64,000 nt of DNA from Mixophyes australis (lineage: Eukaryota > Chordata > Amphibia > Anura > Limnodynastidae). The notes beneath the pieces are model-generated. The model ran no database searches. It saw nothing but the letters and a program-made list of their open reading frames with translations, and had not been told where the DNA came from. The DNA lies in assembly GCA_036250195.1 (NCBI GenBank), contig JAVHZZ010000004.1, positions 165,800,369 through 165,864,368 on the forward strand, in the 5' to 3' direction. Position numbers and translations under genes: made by a program. Positions 1 to 11,941 of this stretch are shown one piece after another. Within the stretch, counting starts at the first letter, position 1, and each line of letters starts with the position of its first letter.

Positions 1-258
1 AAGCTGGCATGCAAGTAAAAAACTGATAATAAAGCCCATTGCTTGAGGGCCAAGCACAACTAACAGGGTTCAATATGCATAGTACTAAAGAAGGTAGTAG
101 TCACTTCTTAGACAGGCTCAAAGACACTCAGTGCAAAGCAGGTAAGTCCAGATACTGCTAGTAAGCACACACTATAGGAAAAGTAAGACAACATATAGCA
201 TGCTGCACAGAAGGAGTATTCCATACACAAGCCAAGTAATCAACAGCAGAAATTGCTG
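1..258. other. Non-genic flank before minisatellite
   Basis: A/T-rich sequence with no recognisable coding, RNA or mobile-element signal. It leads directly into the 36-bp minisatellite. Confidence 0.4.
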
Positions 259-438
259 ATATCCAAAGCCAACAGTCAGAGCCACAAGTCACCCATATTC
301 AAAGCCAATAGTCATAGCCAGAATTCACTGATATCCAAAGCCAGTAGTCAGAGCCAGAAGTCATTGATATCCAAACCTAGAAGTCAGAGTCAGAAGTCAT
401 CAATATCAAAAGCCTGGGTCAAAGCCAGAACTCACAAC
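259..438 (+). repeat. 36-bp minisatellite (about 5 units)
   Basis: Five head-to-tail units of 36 bp begin at 259, 295, 331, 367 and 403, each starting ATATCCAAAGCC or a close variant. The unit length is a multiple of three, so a reading frame stays open through the array and gives a 12-residue repeat of the type ISKASSQSQKSL. This frame is a by-product of the repeat: no conserved domain, promoter or splice context supports a gene. Units differ at several positions, so the array is not freshly amplified. Confidence 0.85.
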
Positions 439-1880
439 AAGGTAAGCAGGCTAAAGAACCAAAGCGATCAAATGCAAATTATATTCAGGCTGTCATGTGC
501 AAGCAAATTGCTAGGCATACAAAACTGTAAGCATGTGTTTTGTGAATTAATTCCTAGTAATAGCTTGATGTGGCTCAGAGGAGCTGTGTACAGCCTGGGG
601 TTAATACTTTCAAACTGAAATTAAATCAATGTGACCCTTTGATTATGTTAAACTCCTCTGTTCTCCCCATATGATGCTTGCAGATACGAGAGCCCCAGAC
701 CCATGGATACAGACCAGCACCTTGTATCAATTTAGGTTGAAGCCTTTGGAAATATCTCTTTCAGGGCAGTGATATGCACCAAACTCAGATATGTCAACTG
801 CTGAGACAGGGTTATATGTTAATGACAAATTCAAGCTGAATAGGGTCACAGGAAACTGTCCTCTCATATTTTCTCCAATAACATACTTACAAAAGGCATG
901 TGTGGTATGCAGATGAAGGGAAACTTATGACCTGTTGTGTGGAAAGAAAATATTTGTAAACCATTCTGGTTAGAAGTTAGGACAGGATAAATAAGACCTG
1001 ACTAGAAAAGGTGTTTTCAACAGTAGTCATAAAACCCTAATTTGCATTTACACAGACTTTTAGTTCTGACATCACAGGAAGGAGGTCTGTGGGCCCTGCA
1101 GCATGTTTTAAAACTGTCATGTAACTCTAAGGAATTGTTCAATTTTGGGGAGTTAATCTGGTATTGAAGAGTGTCCCATTTCCCTTTTTTTTATTAATTG
1201 TTTTATCTTAAGCATTGTAGATGTATTTTCCATATTAAATTACAAATAATAAGTTCAAGTCTCTGTGTTGTTACGAATTCATGTTACAGTTTAGTCAAAA
1301 CGCTACATAGTTGAAACAAGTGAGAACACTGTGGTAATTCTGATTAAAGTCTATTGTGATAGATTAATTTTACGGGAGAACCAAAGGCTTCCTGAATAAG
1401 ATTGTCAGCTCCTCACAAAAAACCTTGGTGGTGGCATAATTGGTAAGGCAATAGTAGTGTGTGGCATAGGTAGGGAATGATTTAATCATTTTAGACAGAC
1501 TAGGTGGTTGTTTTTGATTAACTCTTTGTCACACACACATCACACATACTCAGGTGAGTGCTGGTAGTAAACCAGACCATAACATAATGATCTCATCATC
1601 ATGATTTCACCAAGTCCTGCCCTCTCCTCCACCACCTATAGAAAATAGTGAAAGGGAATGGGAAGAGGGTACTAAAAGTGCTCTATCTTCTACATCCTAG
1701 CACCTAGAAGAACAGGGATTCCCCTCTTACAAATGAGATGCCCAGTTAATAGTTATTATCTGGGGAGCGCCAGGCAATAATACCCTACACAACAGAAATA
1801 ATTAGAAGTTCCATGATGTAGGAGGAGAGCACAGATCTAACACATCGTAGCTTACAAAAAAATCAGAGGTACCCTTATCA
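439..1880. other. Non-genic sequence
   Basis: No protein or RNA gene is recognisable. The sequence is A/T-rich with scattered stops in all frames. A short CA/CACACA stretch lies near 1530-1550 and an ATC triplet run (about 1879-1890) forms the tail of the SINE that follows. Confidence 0.5.
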
Positions 1881-2226
1881 TCATCATCATTTATTTATAT
1901 AGCGCCACTGATTCCGCAGCGCTGTACAGAGAACTCACTCACAACAGTCCCTGCCCCATTGGAGCTTGCAGTCTAAATTCCCTAACATACACACAGACAG
2001 ACAGAGACAGACTAGGGTCAAGTTTGATAGGAGCCAATTAACCTACTAGTATGTTTTTTGGAGTGTGGGAGGAAACCGGAGCACCCAGAGGAAACCCACG
2101 GAAACACAGGGAGAACACGGGGAGAACATACAAACTCCACACAGATAAGGCCATGGTCGGGAATTGAACTCATGACCCCAGCGCTGTGAGGCAGAAGTGC
2201 TAACCACTTAGCCACCGTGCTGACCC
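1879..2226 (-). mobile_element. tRNA-headed SINE, V-SINE-like, full length
   Basis: Read on the minus strand, this starts with a tRNA-like head at about 2226-2150: an A-box-like TGGCTAAGTGGTTAGC and a B-box-like GAGTTCAATTCC. A central block at about 2130-2050 follows (TGTTCTCCCCGTGTT, then GGGTTTCCTCTGGGTGCTCC). This block resembles the conserved central segment of vertebrate V-SINEs. The 3' end reads CAGCGCTGCGGAATCAGTGGCGCTATATAAAT and runs into an ATGATG triplet tail, a LINE-type 3' end used for retrotransposition in trans. A truncated copy lies at 57,435-57,720 and a body fragment at 36,263-36,313. The minus-strand reading frame across it is incidental. The family name is from memory. 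Confidence 0.75.
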
Positions 2227-2229
2227 TTA

Positions 2230-5200
2230 TTTTAAAAACAGCGTTAATAATTTAGGGCTGGTCGGCCATAGTGCTTCTTATGTACAAATAATATGGTATT
2301 TTGTTATGCTTACAAAATGTCTTGTATGTTTGCTTCGCAATATTACATCCGCTAAAATCACTACTGAACACACAGATACATAAGAAGAATCTATTAGGAT
2401 ATTTTTTCTATTGCAGTTGACACTTGTTTTTGTCTTGTGAATGTACTCTGTTGGCTATGTCAACATTCTAATGTTCTGCTTGGATATACAGTAGATTGGT
2501 CTAGCCCTGTGTATTCTTTAATTCTCTGATTTGGTATAAGCTTTTCAAGTCCTATGGTTGTTATACTGCTCTGCTTTGATACAAGTTGGTTAGCCCCATG
2601 AACATTCTAATACACAGATGGAATGGTTCTCACCAGCATATTTTAGAGTCACTTACATATTGACGACTAGCACAAATAAGACTATAATAGGAATAAAATG
2701 CTCATACAAACATAAAAATATGTAGGTACAAATGAAGGGAACCCCACATGTAGCAGTTTGGTGGAGATCCCTCCTTTTTTGCCTTCCAAGTCATGACTTA
2801 TCCATCAATTGTTTAGTATACCTTTAAATCTAACACCTACACACATGTAGATTGCCTCTTTATGCACAAAACAGAGCAAAGCATAAAAACAGGAACACTA
2901 ATATTGCAAATGGACAAACACAGCTATCATAATCATACATGGACCCCTTTTAATTGCTGTAATTGCATATGGTTAATAATAAAAATATACACTATATAGT
3001 GGAAACAATATAAGTATATTAAAGCCACCTAGAGCTCTGTGTTTATGGAAAGTATTATAAGATATAATACACCTCCTACAGTTAATTATTACAATTTTAG
3101 ATGTCACCATGCAATTTACAGTATGAGTGCTTTATCACATATATACTATCAAAATTAGGTGAATTTTGTTTCATAATACCAACCTGCCTTCGGAATATTT
3201 GATTGAAAAACATATTTTATATTAATTGCATTTTGTCATCAGAACATGTTGAATATGAACCTATTTTCAGATCGATTTAAAGAAAAAGAAACCTGTTAGC
3301 CTGCTTTTCAAAGTTTCATTTAAAAGTATACAGTATATTTGAAAAACTGTGATGAAATAAGAAGCCACATTTTTATTTTACCAATACTGTTACTGAATAT
3401 AACCACAGAGTGGCAGCTATGCTCTACAAAATGTGAAAAGAGATAATGCAAACTAACATATGTTTTTAGTTTTGTTGTGTGAATTGGAAAAGTGAGTGTA
3501 TTAGTTTCAGGAGTAATTACATTAGTATTTGAAATGTGAAAAAGGAATCTAAAAACAGGTAACAGGTTCTTGAAAGAGGGGGGGGGGGGTATATAAGATT
3601 GAAAATATACAAAATTTCCAAGCACTGAAAAGCAAAATCTAGGAGCTAAAAAACAATTAAAACTGGTGTGACAACAAGACTCACCTGGGAATACATGAAG
3701 TGTGGGTATGAAAGTGTTAATAACACCAAATCCTGCAGGTCTGTCAAAAATGATTACAGTCTCCCAAATTTATATCTCATACACACAAATATCTGCCAAG
3801 CATCACCACTAGGATTTGGTTCCAAAGCTTACATTTTGCAAAGCTATTCAGTTATTCCCTGACCTATGTCAAAATACAACTACAACTTAAATTAATTAGA
3901 GTCACTAAAACTCAAACTGTCTTAAATATAGCATTTATAACAGCCAAATTAATCTAGCACATGCATTATTTAAGAACACAAAGACAGAATGTTTTTAAAT
4001 GTTATTAAATGGAGTTTTATATGACAAAGAAAATCACAATGCTTAATATATGTAAAAAACATAACCAAGGACATACAGTTATACAATTGCAAACAAGTTC
4101 CTCAAAATAAAATTGGAATTAAATATAAATTGAAAACTCACATATATTCATTTGCCAGAGAAGGCAGGAAGTTGTACAGAACCTCAATAGCAGATTGATC
4201 TCCAGGAACTGACAATTTCTCAATTCATTACAATACCTTTTAAACATTTACTGCTGCCCAACAAACCCCTTTACTGTGAGGTCCAAACACTTTGGTCAGG
4301 AATTCTATGAAATGAATATCTTTTCCACACATTTTCCAGCATAAGTGAAAAAAGATCTGATCGGGTGCAGAGGTGTTCGGTTAATTCTGGTAAATGGCTG
4401 AGGCTGTGACTGTTATCTCCTCTATGTCACTATCGTTGTCTCCAGCACCTGTGTAACAATATATGTCATGTGAAATTTCTTTTTTCCCCTGAAGTCTGTG
4501 CTTGAGGATGTAAATAGTCCAGGTTCTAAAGATAACAATACTTTTCACATATGATCTAATTATTTTTGTTAAATTTATTTGTGGACTAAGTCCATGCTTG
4601 TGGAGGAGAAAATTTAAAATACATGACAATATTTGAAGTTGCACATATACTCTCCTATAAATTTTTCAACATTGTGTCTTAAAAGCAAACATCATTAAAG
4701 TTGCTTAAAACTGTGCGTATCATATTTTTGAACCAGTTCATCAAATTGGTGCAAAAAAAATCAAAAATTCACTAGAATTTTTCTATTTTTTTTTTATAAA
4801 ACATACAAGTTAAAGTTGATCCAGTTCAACCATGGTCGTTTAATTGTGAAAGGCGAACCTCGAATGTCAATAAGGAGTGGCAAACATGAAGCACAATAAT
4901 GGCCACAGTTCAAATTAAAAATGTAAAAATGTTTGCAAATAATATTTAAATACTACTTAAAATGAAAAATATTAAAAAAACACAAATTTTAGCACAAACA
5001 TTAAATGCAACCTTTGAACATGGATAGCGATGTTCAAATGTGAACAGCAAACATAATTCTCCAATGCAAATGGCGAATCTAGTCCATGTTCAATGAATGT
5101 GAATTGTGAACAATGCTGCAAATTCCAAATCCAAATCAAGGTCAATTGGCTGTTGTACTGGGCACATTGTAGTGGATGTTAGTGCTAACTGTTCTCTGTT

Positions 5201-5600
5201 AAAAAAAATATATCAATGTTTTAATGTTTCATGTCGCAGATGCAATTGTTTGAAAATTACATTACATCCTCTGTTTACAGTGTGATAGAAACTGGGAAAA
5301 GTTTTATGCATAATTAGATATCACATTTAAATGCCTTCTCTAAAACTCCTTATACTCCCATTATAAGTAACCTTAAAAAGAGAATCAAAATTAATAAAGC
5401 ATTACACTATAAGCAATCCACATTAATATTATCATGAACACCTGTACAGTCACAGCAATTACTGGTCATACCTGCAGCATATCAGCACCAGCGAATTAGA
5501 TTAATGGTTGATTAATGATACATTGCCAAACATGAATTACTATATGAATAATATAAATTGAGAATATGTATTCTTTGTAATAGGATTTGAAATTATTGGC
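2230..5600. other. Non-genic sequence
   Basis: A/T-rich DNA without a recognisable gene. It holds a G(10) homopolymer near 3582-3591 and poly-A/T runs near 4750-4795. Short open frames here (for example 3320-3625 and 4381-4644 on the minus strand) have no domain, codon pattern or splice context and are treated as chance. Confidence 0.5.
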
Positions 5601-5616
5601 AAATTAGTTTGGTTAT

Positions 5617-5850
5617 GCCCCCTCCATCACGCGGTGCCCCCTCCTTCATCACATGGTGCCCCCTTATGACATGCTGCCTCGTTATTACATGCTGCCCCCC
5701 TCCTCCACCACACGCTGCCCCCTCTCTTCCATCACACGCTGCCCCCTCTCCAAATCCACATTGCTGCCCTCCTCTCCTCCATCACATGCTGCCCCCCTCT
5801 CCTCATCCACATTGCTGCTCCTCTCTCCTTTTTCAACATTGCTGTCCCCT
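5617..5850 (+). repeat. Pyrimidine-rich minisatellite
   Basis: Imperfect repeats of about 25-40 bp built on CATCACATGCTGCCCCC and CCACATTGCTGC. The strong C/T strand bias keeps overlapping frames open, giving Pro/Ser/His/Cys-rich translations that are artefacts. It is followed to about 6200 by a GC-richer block with a CRE-like TGATGACGTCACG at about 5989-6001 but no gene that I can identify. Confidence 0.7.
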
Positions 5851-6239
5851 CTGTTGTTTGCTTTCTATGACCTACTTTCCTTCTTTTTTCTTCTCTTCTC
5901 TTCTTCTCTTAAGTCTTTTCTTCTCCTCTACTTACTGTCTTAGTGAGCAGCTCCTCTCTGCGCCACTCCTCACTGACAGTGTCAGGATGTGATGACGTCA
6001 CGGCCAACACTGCCAGTGAGAAGGAAACAGATGGGAGGGCGCTGGGGGCTGGCGTTTTTAAAAAAATTAATTTGTTGTTGTGCCGGCAGACAAGTGGGGA
6101 TGGCAGGCGAGGGGATGCCCCTCACTCTTGGTGCCCTCCCCCCGCCTTTCTTACCCTGCTTACTGCATCCCACCGGCCCTGCATATATCACTTGTGATTG
6201 CCCCTGATCTGCCTCTCAAAGTGCAAAGGGCTGCAAGCG

Positions 6240-6435
6240 TTTAATCAAATGCAAAATGAAGCCAAGCAAATGCACTTACTTGCAACTCTAATATGTATAG
6301 AAAAATATATATTTTTTTTAAATCAGTAATTTTCTTTTGAATAGTTTTTCTATGATTTAGTTTATACTGTATACCTTTGAATATCCCATTCAAAACAGTA
6401 AAGGCTAATTCCACAAAATGTTGATGGTGACTCAA
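6240..6435. other. Non-genic spacer
   Basis: A/T-rich stretch between the GC-rich block and the Tc1-like relic. Nothing recognisable is seen. Confidence 0.4.
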
Positions 6436-7115
6436 AATCTACACACCGTTGGACTTGTTCTCTGGAGTGATGAATCATAATTCACCATCTGGCAATCTGA
6501 TGTATGAATCTGGGTTTGTTGGATGTCAAGAGAAAGATCCCTACTGAATGCTAATTGCCAACTGTAAAGTTTGGTGAAAAAAGAAAAATGGTCTGGGGCT
6601 GTTATTCATGGTTTGTCCTAAGCCTCTTAGTTCCAGTGAAGGGAAATTCTAATGCAACAACATACAATGATGTTCTAGAGAATTGTGTGCTTCCAACTTC
6701 GTGGCAGCAGTTTGGGGAAGTCCCTTCCCTGTTTCAGCATGACAATGGCCTTGTGCAATTTCCAGATTGAAATGTTTTCCCAAGTTTGGTGTGGATGAAC
6801 TTGACTGACCTGCACAGAATCCAGACCTCAATCCCACTGATCACCTTTGTGATGAATTGGAATGCCGACTGTGAGCTAGGCCTTATCTCCCAAAAGTAGT
6901 GCCCAACCTCACTAATGTTCTTGTGGATGAATGGATGTGAATCCCCAAAGCCATGTTCCAAAATCTAGTGGAAATCCTTCCCAGAAGACTGGAGGCTGTT
7001 ATAACAGCAAAGGGGGGACCAACTACATATTAATGCCAATGATTTTGAACGAGATGTTCAACAAACACATATGGATGTGATGTTTGGGCGTCCACATACT
7101 TTTGACAATGTAGTG
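6436..7115 (+). pseudogene. Tc1/mariner-type transposase relic with 3' inverted repeat
   Basis: The C-terminal half of a Tc1-like DDE transposase, decayed. Diagnostic stretches in order are a VLWSDES-stop-FTIW block near 6457 (one stop inside), MVWGCYSWF near 6590, [16 protein letters not shown] near 6625-6670, [12 protein letters not shown] and LFQHDN near 6690-6745, then a DLNPTDHLCDELE block near 6829. In the last block the usual Glu-His-Leu-Trp is Asp-His-Leu-Cys, so the third acidic position has changed. The end TCCACATACTTTTGACAATG then GTG|TA at 7091-7117 matches the known Tc1-type terminus that reads TACACTATATGGCC on the other strand, with TA as target duplication. The 5' half, including the DNA-binding domain and 5' inverted repeat, is missing. 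It cannot encode active transposase. Confidence 0.85.
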
Positions 7116-7336
7116 TACATTCAAGTAAACACAGCAGAATTTCTTTGTCAGGCATACATCTGATGAATAAATGCATATGCTTAACCACACAATAGCATAG
7201 AGATGTGGCTTGACAGTGTTAGTAGTAAATGTCAAAGTCAATTTATGCACAATATAATGTAATGAAGTGTTGCATGCATAATAGAGAATAGCAACAGTAT
7301 TACTAATTAATGAATGCAAAAGTTGTATTATACATG

Positions 7337-7435
7337 CAAATTATAATAATTTTTACTGTGTTTGTCCCCAATTGGAAAGCGCTATGGAATTTGCTGGTGC
7401 TATCTAAATAATGTTGATGATGATAAATGCAATGT
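7337..7435 (+). mobile_element. LINE/SINE 3'-tail fragment
   Basis: Contains TTGGAAAGCGCTATGG, then TTTGCTGGTGCTATCTAAAT, then a GATGATGAT tail. This is the plus-strand equivalent of the 3' end seen in the V-SINE-like copies, so it is a short 5'-truncated insertion of a related L2-tailed family. Confidence 0.6.
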
Positions 7436-7977
7436 ATCCTTATGTACCATTTACTGTTTAATAAGTGTTATGTGAATCTTCTTTCCTAAAGTTGTTCAAA
7501 TTGAAATAGCACATAAGTGATTTGGATAGATGTCCATGACTTGATATAATATAGCCACAATTATAATGAATGAAGCACTATCAGCTCAAGAAGTCAATGT
7601 GCAAGCACACAACCAGAAACAGCTAGATAGTGTTGCTGGTATTATCCTTATCATCATTTATCTTACCCAGTACGCCTCCTAGAGAATGTAATTGCGGATG
7701 AGGCTCATGAGCTCTATTCTCCAGGGGTTGTACTATACTTAGGTTAACACACCCCTATCTATCGTATGCTTGCCTCCACCGGAGCTCCTCTCTCAGGGTA
7801 AAGTCCAAGATGCGCACAAATTTATATACAGTAGTAGCATGTTGGTGTGTATGTATGTATTGAAACTTGTATATTTACATTATGCTAATAAGAATACCTG
7901 TAAAATACCTTTTTCAGTTTTGGGTTTCTGTGAAATGAATGAAAATTATTTTTTTTTGATGATTTTCTTATTATTTG

Positions 7978-7981
<4 letters not shown>
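7436..7981. other. Non-genic sequence
   Basis: No recognisable gene or mobile element. Confidence 0.4.

Positions 7982-8022
<41 letters not shown>
7982..8022. repeat. (TA)n microsatellite
   Basis: About 19 uninterrupted TA dinucleotides. The open frame crossing it (Tyr/Ile alternation) is a simple-repeat artefact. Confidence 0.95.
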
Positions 8023-8024
<2 letters not shown>

Positions 8025-8210
8025 ATTACTCTGCTGCCTACGGTTACAACGATAATAATTTGTTATCAGAAATTTAGTTATACATTATGTGTTTAATAGA
8101 GTCTGAATTAATGACACCAAAAGTGTAGGTGTACCTTGTATCCATCAAAATAACATCATTTACTTGCAGATCGCATATACGTGCGACTGTGCATAAGACG
8201 CACAGTGGGC

Positions 8211-8501
8211 CTGTAGAGTTAGATACAAGTCCAACTGATCAGCGCAAAAAGCAATTTTGAGCAAGGCTTCATCTCAATTTGCACTCTGACTGAGTGCAAT
8301 TTGAGCCGAATTGCAAATTGATCTACCTCTCTGCGATCAGAGTGGTAGATCGTGGAAGGTAGTGGGTGAGCCTAGTAATGTAAAGGCGTGTTCACGCACT
8401 TTACATGCCATGTTGCGTTGAAAGCACAGATCTAAAGATCCATGCAACTTGGAATACCGTGTAAATTACTAGCTGCAATTTACACTTACAGGCCCATTGT
8501 G
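8211..8501. mobile_element. Short MITE with inverted ends
   Basis: Left end CACAGTGGGCCTGTAGAG and right end (complement) CACAATGGGCCTGTAAG form imperfect terminal inverted repeats 291 bp apart. The interior has smaller inverted motifs (GCACTCTGACTGAGTGC near 8281). No coding capacity. The GGGCCT start is shared with the Harbinger-like MITEs elsewhere in the window, but the interior differs. A target duplication is not clear. Confidence 0.6.
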
Positions 8502-8815
8502 TATATTTTAGTAAGATACACTTAAATTAATAAATACCATTAGTAAACCATAAAAAATGAATAAATAATACATAAAAAATTGCCACCCCTCCCTCAAAAA
8601 AAAAAAATCTAAACCACTGACAGCCTAGATTGGTATTGGATTGCAAACCAGGGAGGCACAAAGAGTGGGAAAACCTAGAGAGTGGGGTCCTCTGCCATAG
8701 TACCAACCTGCCCTAGTCCAGTCGGGTTGGGTACAAATAAATGACACTGAAAATAACGACAACCAATAGAACTATGTTAGGCGTAGGCCTACCGAGGACT
8801 ACAAATAGAGCAGAG
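8502..8815. other. Non-genic sequence
   Basis: No gene seen. An A-rich run lies at about 8597-8608. Confidence 0.35.
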
Positions 8816-8817
8816 CA

Positions 8818-10092
8818 CTATTATTATTATTATCATTTATTTGTTAGGCGCCACAAGGTTTCCGCAGCGCCTTACATAGTACAAACAGTAGACCATACAG
8901 GGTAAAACATTACAGAACAATAAACACAAAGTACCAATGCTTCAGAAACTCTGGGCAGACATATTTAGTAAGGGCGGAGCAGAAGAGTAGGTGTGGAGAC
9001 AGGAGGGGAGAGGGGCCCTGCTCATGTGAGCTTACATCCTAAGGGAGGGTGGAAAAAACAGGCACGGAGGGAGGCAGTGATGCAAGGGAGAAGAAGAGAC
9101 CAGGGGAGAGGGGGGAGAACAAGCAGAGTGCATGAGCGGTTAAGTGGATGGTTGGTAGGCTTTCAGGAACAGGTGAGTTTTGAGAGCCCGTTTGAAGGAG
9201 CACAGATTGGGAGTGAGACGGATGGAGGGAGGGAGGTCATTCCAGTGCAGGGGGGCAGCTCGGGAGAAGTCTTGGACTCTGGAGTGAGAAGAGGTAATTA
9301 GAGTGGAGGAGAGGCGACGGTCATTAGCCAAGCGCAGGGAGCGGGCAGGAGTGTGAATGGTAAGGAGGTTAGAGATGTAGGGGGCAGTAGACTGGGAGAG
9401 AGCTTTGTAAGTGGTAGTGAGAAGTTTAAAGAGTATTCTGTAGGGGATAGGGAGCCAGTCTAAGGCCTGGTAGAGAGGGGAGGCAGAGGAGGAGCGGCGT
9501 GAGAGAAAGATGAGTCTAGCAGCCGCATTAAGCACAGATCAGAGGGGGGCGAGATGGGAGAGTGGGAGGCCAGTGAGGAGAAGGTTGCAGTAGTCAAGGC
9601 GGGAGATGATAAGTGCATGGATGATGGTTTTGGTGGCGTCTTGTGAGAGGAAGGGTCGGATGCGGGCGATGTTGCGCAGTTGGAAGCGACAGGCTTGTGC
9701 AAGGGATTGGACGTGGGGGGCAAAAGAGAGAGAGGAGTCAAGGGTGACACCCAGGCAATGGAGTTGGGTGATGGAGGAGATGGCTGTGTTGTTAACAATG
9801 ATAGAGAGGTTGTGGTAGGAGGGGAGTCTGGAGGGAGGAAAGACAATGAGTTCAGTCTTAGTGATGTTAATTTTGAGAAAGCGTGAGGACATCCAGGAGG
9901 AGATGGCAGAGAGACAGTCAGATACACGAGACAGGAGGGAGGAAGAGAGATCAGGAGAGGAGATGTAGAGTTGAATGTCAACAGCATAAAGGTGATACTG
10001 AAGACCAAAGGAGGAGATGAGCGCACCAAGGGAAGAAGTGTAGAGCAAAAAGAGAAAGGGGCCGAGGATGGAGCCCTGGGGGACACCTACTT
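8818..10092 (-). pseudogene. L2/CR1-type LINE, 5'-truncated ORF2 with 3' tail
   Basis: Minus-strand C-terminal part of a non-LTR retrotransposon polyprotein. It starts inside reverse transcriptase at a [12 protein letters not shown] block (about 10,087). Next is the catalytic motif, here YAVDIQLY near 9980 where the family has YADDTQLY, so an essential Asp is replaced by Val. The thumb and C-terminal region follow, ending WNDLPPSIR...KTHLF...YQPST near 9140. One in-frame TGA at about 9536-9538 splits the frame. Downstream are about 300 bp of 3' UTR ending GGTTTCCGCAGCGC-type sequence and an ATAATAATA tail (8818-8832). The same 3' end recurs at 45,662-45,730 and 62,860-62,960. Truncation is the usual outcome of incomplete target-primed reverse transcription. 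Confidence 0.9.
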
Positions 10093-10095
10093 TAA

Positions 10096-10706
10096 GGGGG
10101 GAGGGGGTATTAGCACCACTGAACTAGCAGGTGCGGAGTCTAATGTACCCCTGGTATTCGCAAGGAGGTTTGGACTTCGCTGCACAGGGTACGCAGGTCG
10201 CGGTCCTACTAGCCAGTTGCCGGTGTAGTGCAGAAGGGTCAGACGGTCCAGGTCAAGCCAATCGGGAATGCAAGGTACCAGGGAGAATCCGGAGGAATAG
10301 TTAACAAGCCGAGGTCACAGAACAGTATGGGTCGCACAGATAATAGGATGGTCGCCAAGCCAGGTCACAACGGAGAGCAGGAACAGTGGAAGCACAATAG
10401 GGAACAATGGAGCAGGAGAACCAGGATGCTAGGTATAGAACCTGTTACTTTGGCACCCTAATGGTGCCAGAGCCAGGTTTAAATAATACAGGGTAGAAGA
10501 TGATTGGAGGAGCCAGGAGGCGGGTACCCTGCGAGATAAGTAGGGTCCCGTTGCTAAGCAATGGGACGAGGCAGGGCACATGTGCCTGACAGGGCCCCAG
10601 AAGCGGAAGTCGCAGCGCGTCTGTGGCCTAGCAACAGAGCGCTACGGCCCATAAGGCAGACGTCTGTCCCCGAATGACAGGGGATTAGCGGGGATGGCGT
10701 CTGACA
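10096..10706 (-). mobile_element. GC-rich LTR-like fragment
   Basis: On the minus strand this begins TGTCAGACGCC at 10,706. A TATA-like TATTATTTAAACC lies near 10,480, and R/U5-like sequence runs to the LINE truncation point. Its downstream half aligns by eye with 29,197-29,560 (GGTATT.GC.C.CT...CTAG.AGG and TCTAA...CC.CTGGT.TTCGC). Its layout (TGTCA start, TATTTAAA-type TATA, long tail) parallels the solo LTR at 42,156-43,642. I read it as a partial LTR of a gypsy-like family. The other LTR edge and target duplication were not found. The plus-strand frames across it are not genes. Confidence 0.5.
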
Positions 10707-11890
10707 AACTACACGAGAATACCTCCAAGTGCATTACCGCGACAGCTGCATAGTAGGTGCGATGTAAAACAGACGCAAGCTATGCCACCACATAATATAA
10801 CAGCATTCATAAAATTCCTACTAATTTTAAATAACGATAGCATAAATGACTACAATAAAGGTGAACTAAATGTCTACACAAGAAATGCCTACTGAGAAAT
10901 ATTACCTACAAATATAAAAATCACTACAAAAAAATAAACAATAAATATTACCTACACTACATAAATGCCTACCAAATACCAAGTTCAATTTAATTTTCTT
11001 TTTTAATAAATGGTCTGTACGTTATCACACTAGTGGAGCACCCGTGTCTCTTCTTATATCCCTTTCTTTATGTGGGGCAATCCGGAGAGAAACTAGGAAT
11101 TCCGCAGAGACTTTCTATTTGTATTATCGATGAAACACGAACACCATCACACTGTATTTTTGAAAATTACTTTTCAGTATAGGGACAGCAGTTCGAAATT
11201 CCATTCCTGAGTACTGTGTGTTTGAACATTTCTGTTTTGATTTAGGAACTATTGTTTAGAATATTTTCTGATTGTTGACATTTATTCATTGGCATATCAG
11301 TTCTATACCCTATTGTTTTTTCCTATACCATTTGCGCCTCACCCCAATCTATTTTTTCTACAAAAATATACAAGATAAGTACTTATATTCCATTAGAAAA
11401 TTGAAGGTCCTTGCCATCACTCCACGATATGCCAGGATAGCAGTGCTGGACCCCGTTTTGTCTTTATAATAGTTTTCTGTATGAAATAGTACATTGGATT
11501 CTATAAGACAAACTCCTAATCTTCATCCAATTTAATATCTGTCCTAATAATTGTAATGTGTTTAAAATTAAATACAGTTTTACTTAATGAAAAAAAATAT
11601 ATTATATTTTCATAGTCAATTATAATACATATACTCACCCTGGTTGTCCTCCATAATAATTTTATGTTCATATTCTTCTCCATGTGTATTGATTAATCCT
11701 TTAATGTAATCTTAAAGACACTTGCTTATTTGCTGCGTATTATCTTATCTATAAGCAAAGAAATGAAAACTGTTATGAAAACTGAAAAATTGTTATTCAA
11801 CACCCTCCTCCTCTTAGCATACAACATGTCCTTTATGTCCTAGGTAGAAAAAGGTCACAGTTAATATAAAACTAGCATTGTAAAGTATTT
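10707..11890. other. Non-genic A/T-rich region with CTAC-motif array
   Basis: About eight spaced copies of a TNNCTAC motif (GACTAC, GTCTAC, GCCTAC, ACCTAC, CACTAC) occur in 10,838-10,975. Such dense, same-orientation short motifs resemble subterminal repeats of DNA transposons. The rest is A/T-rich with no recognised gene. Confidence 0.45.
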
Positions 11891-11941
11891 TGTAACATGT
11901 AGTAGCGCATTGTTCATACATTGCTACAAGTGCATACTTAC

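Noticed and set aside
259..438. Possible CRISPR-like array (36-bp repeats)
   Set aside because: Units are directly adjacent with no spacers, imperfect, and the genome is vertebrate.
5609..5992. Pro/His/Cys-rich frames of 96-127 codons
   Set aside because: They follow from the C/T-rich minisatellite; frames overlap and share no domain.
9140..10086. Functional LINE reverse transcriptase
   Set aside because: YADD is YAVD, there is an in-frame stop, and the 5' part is missing.
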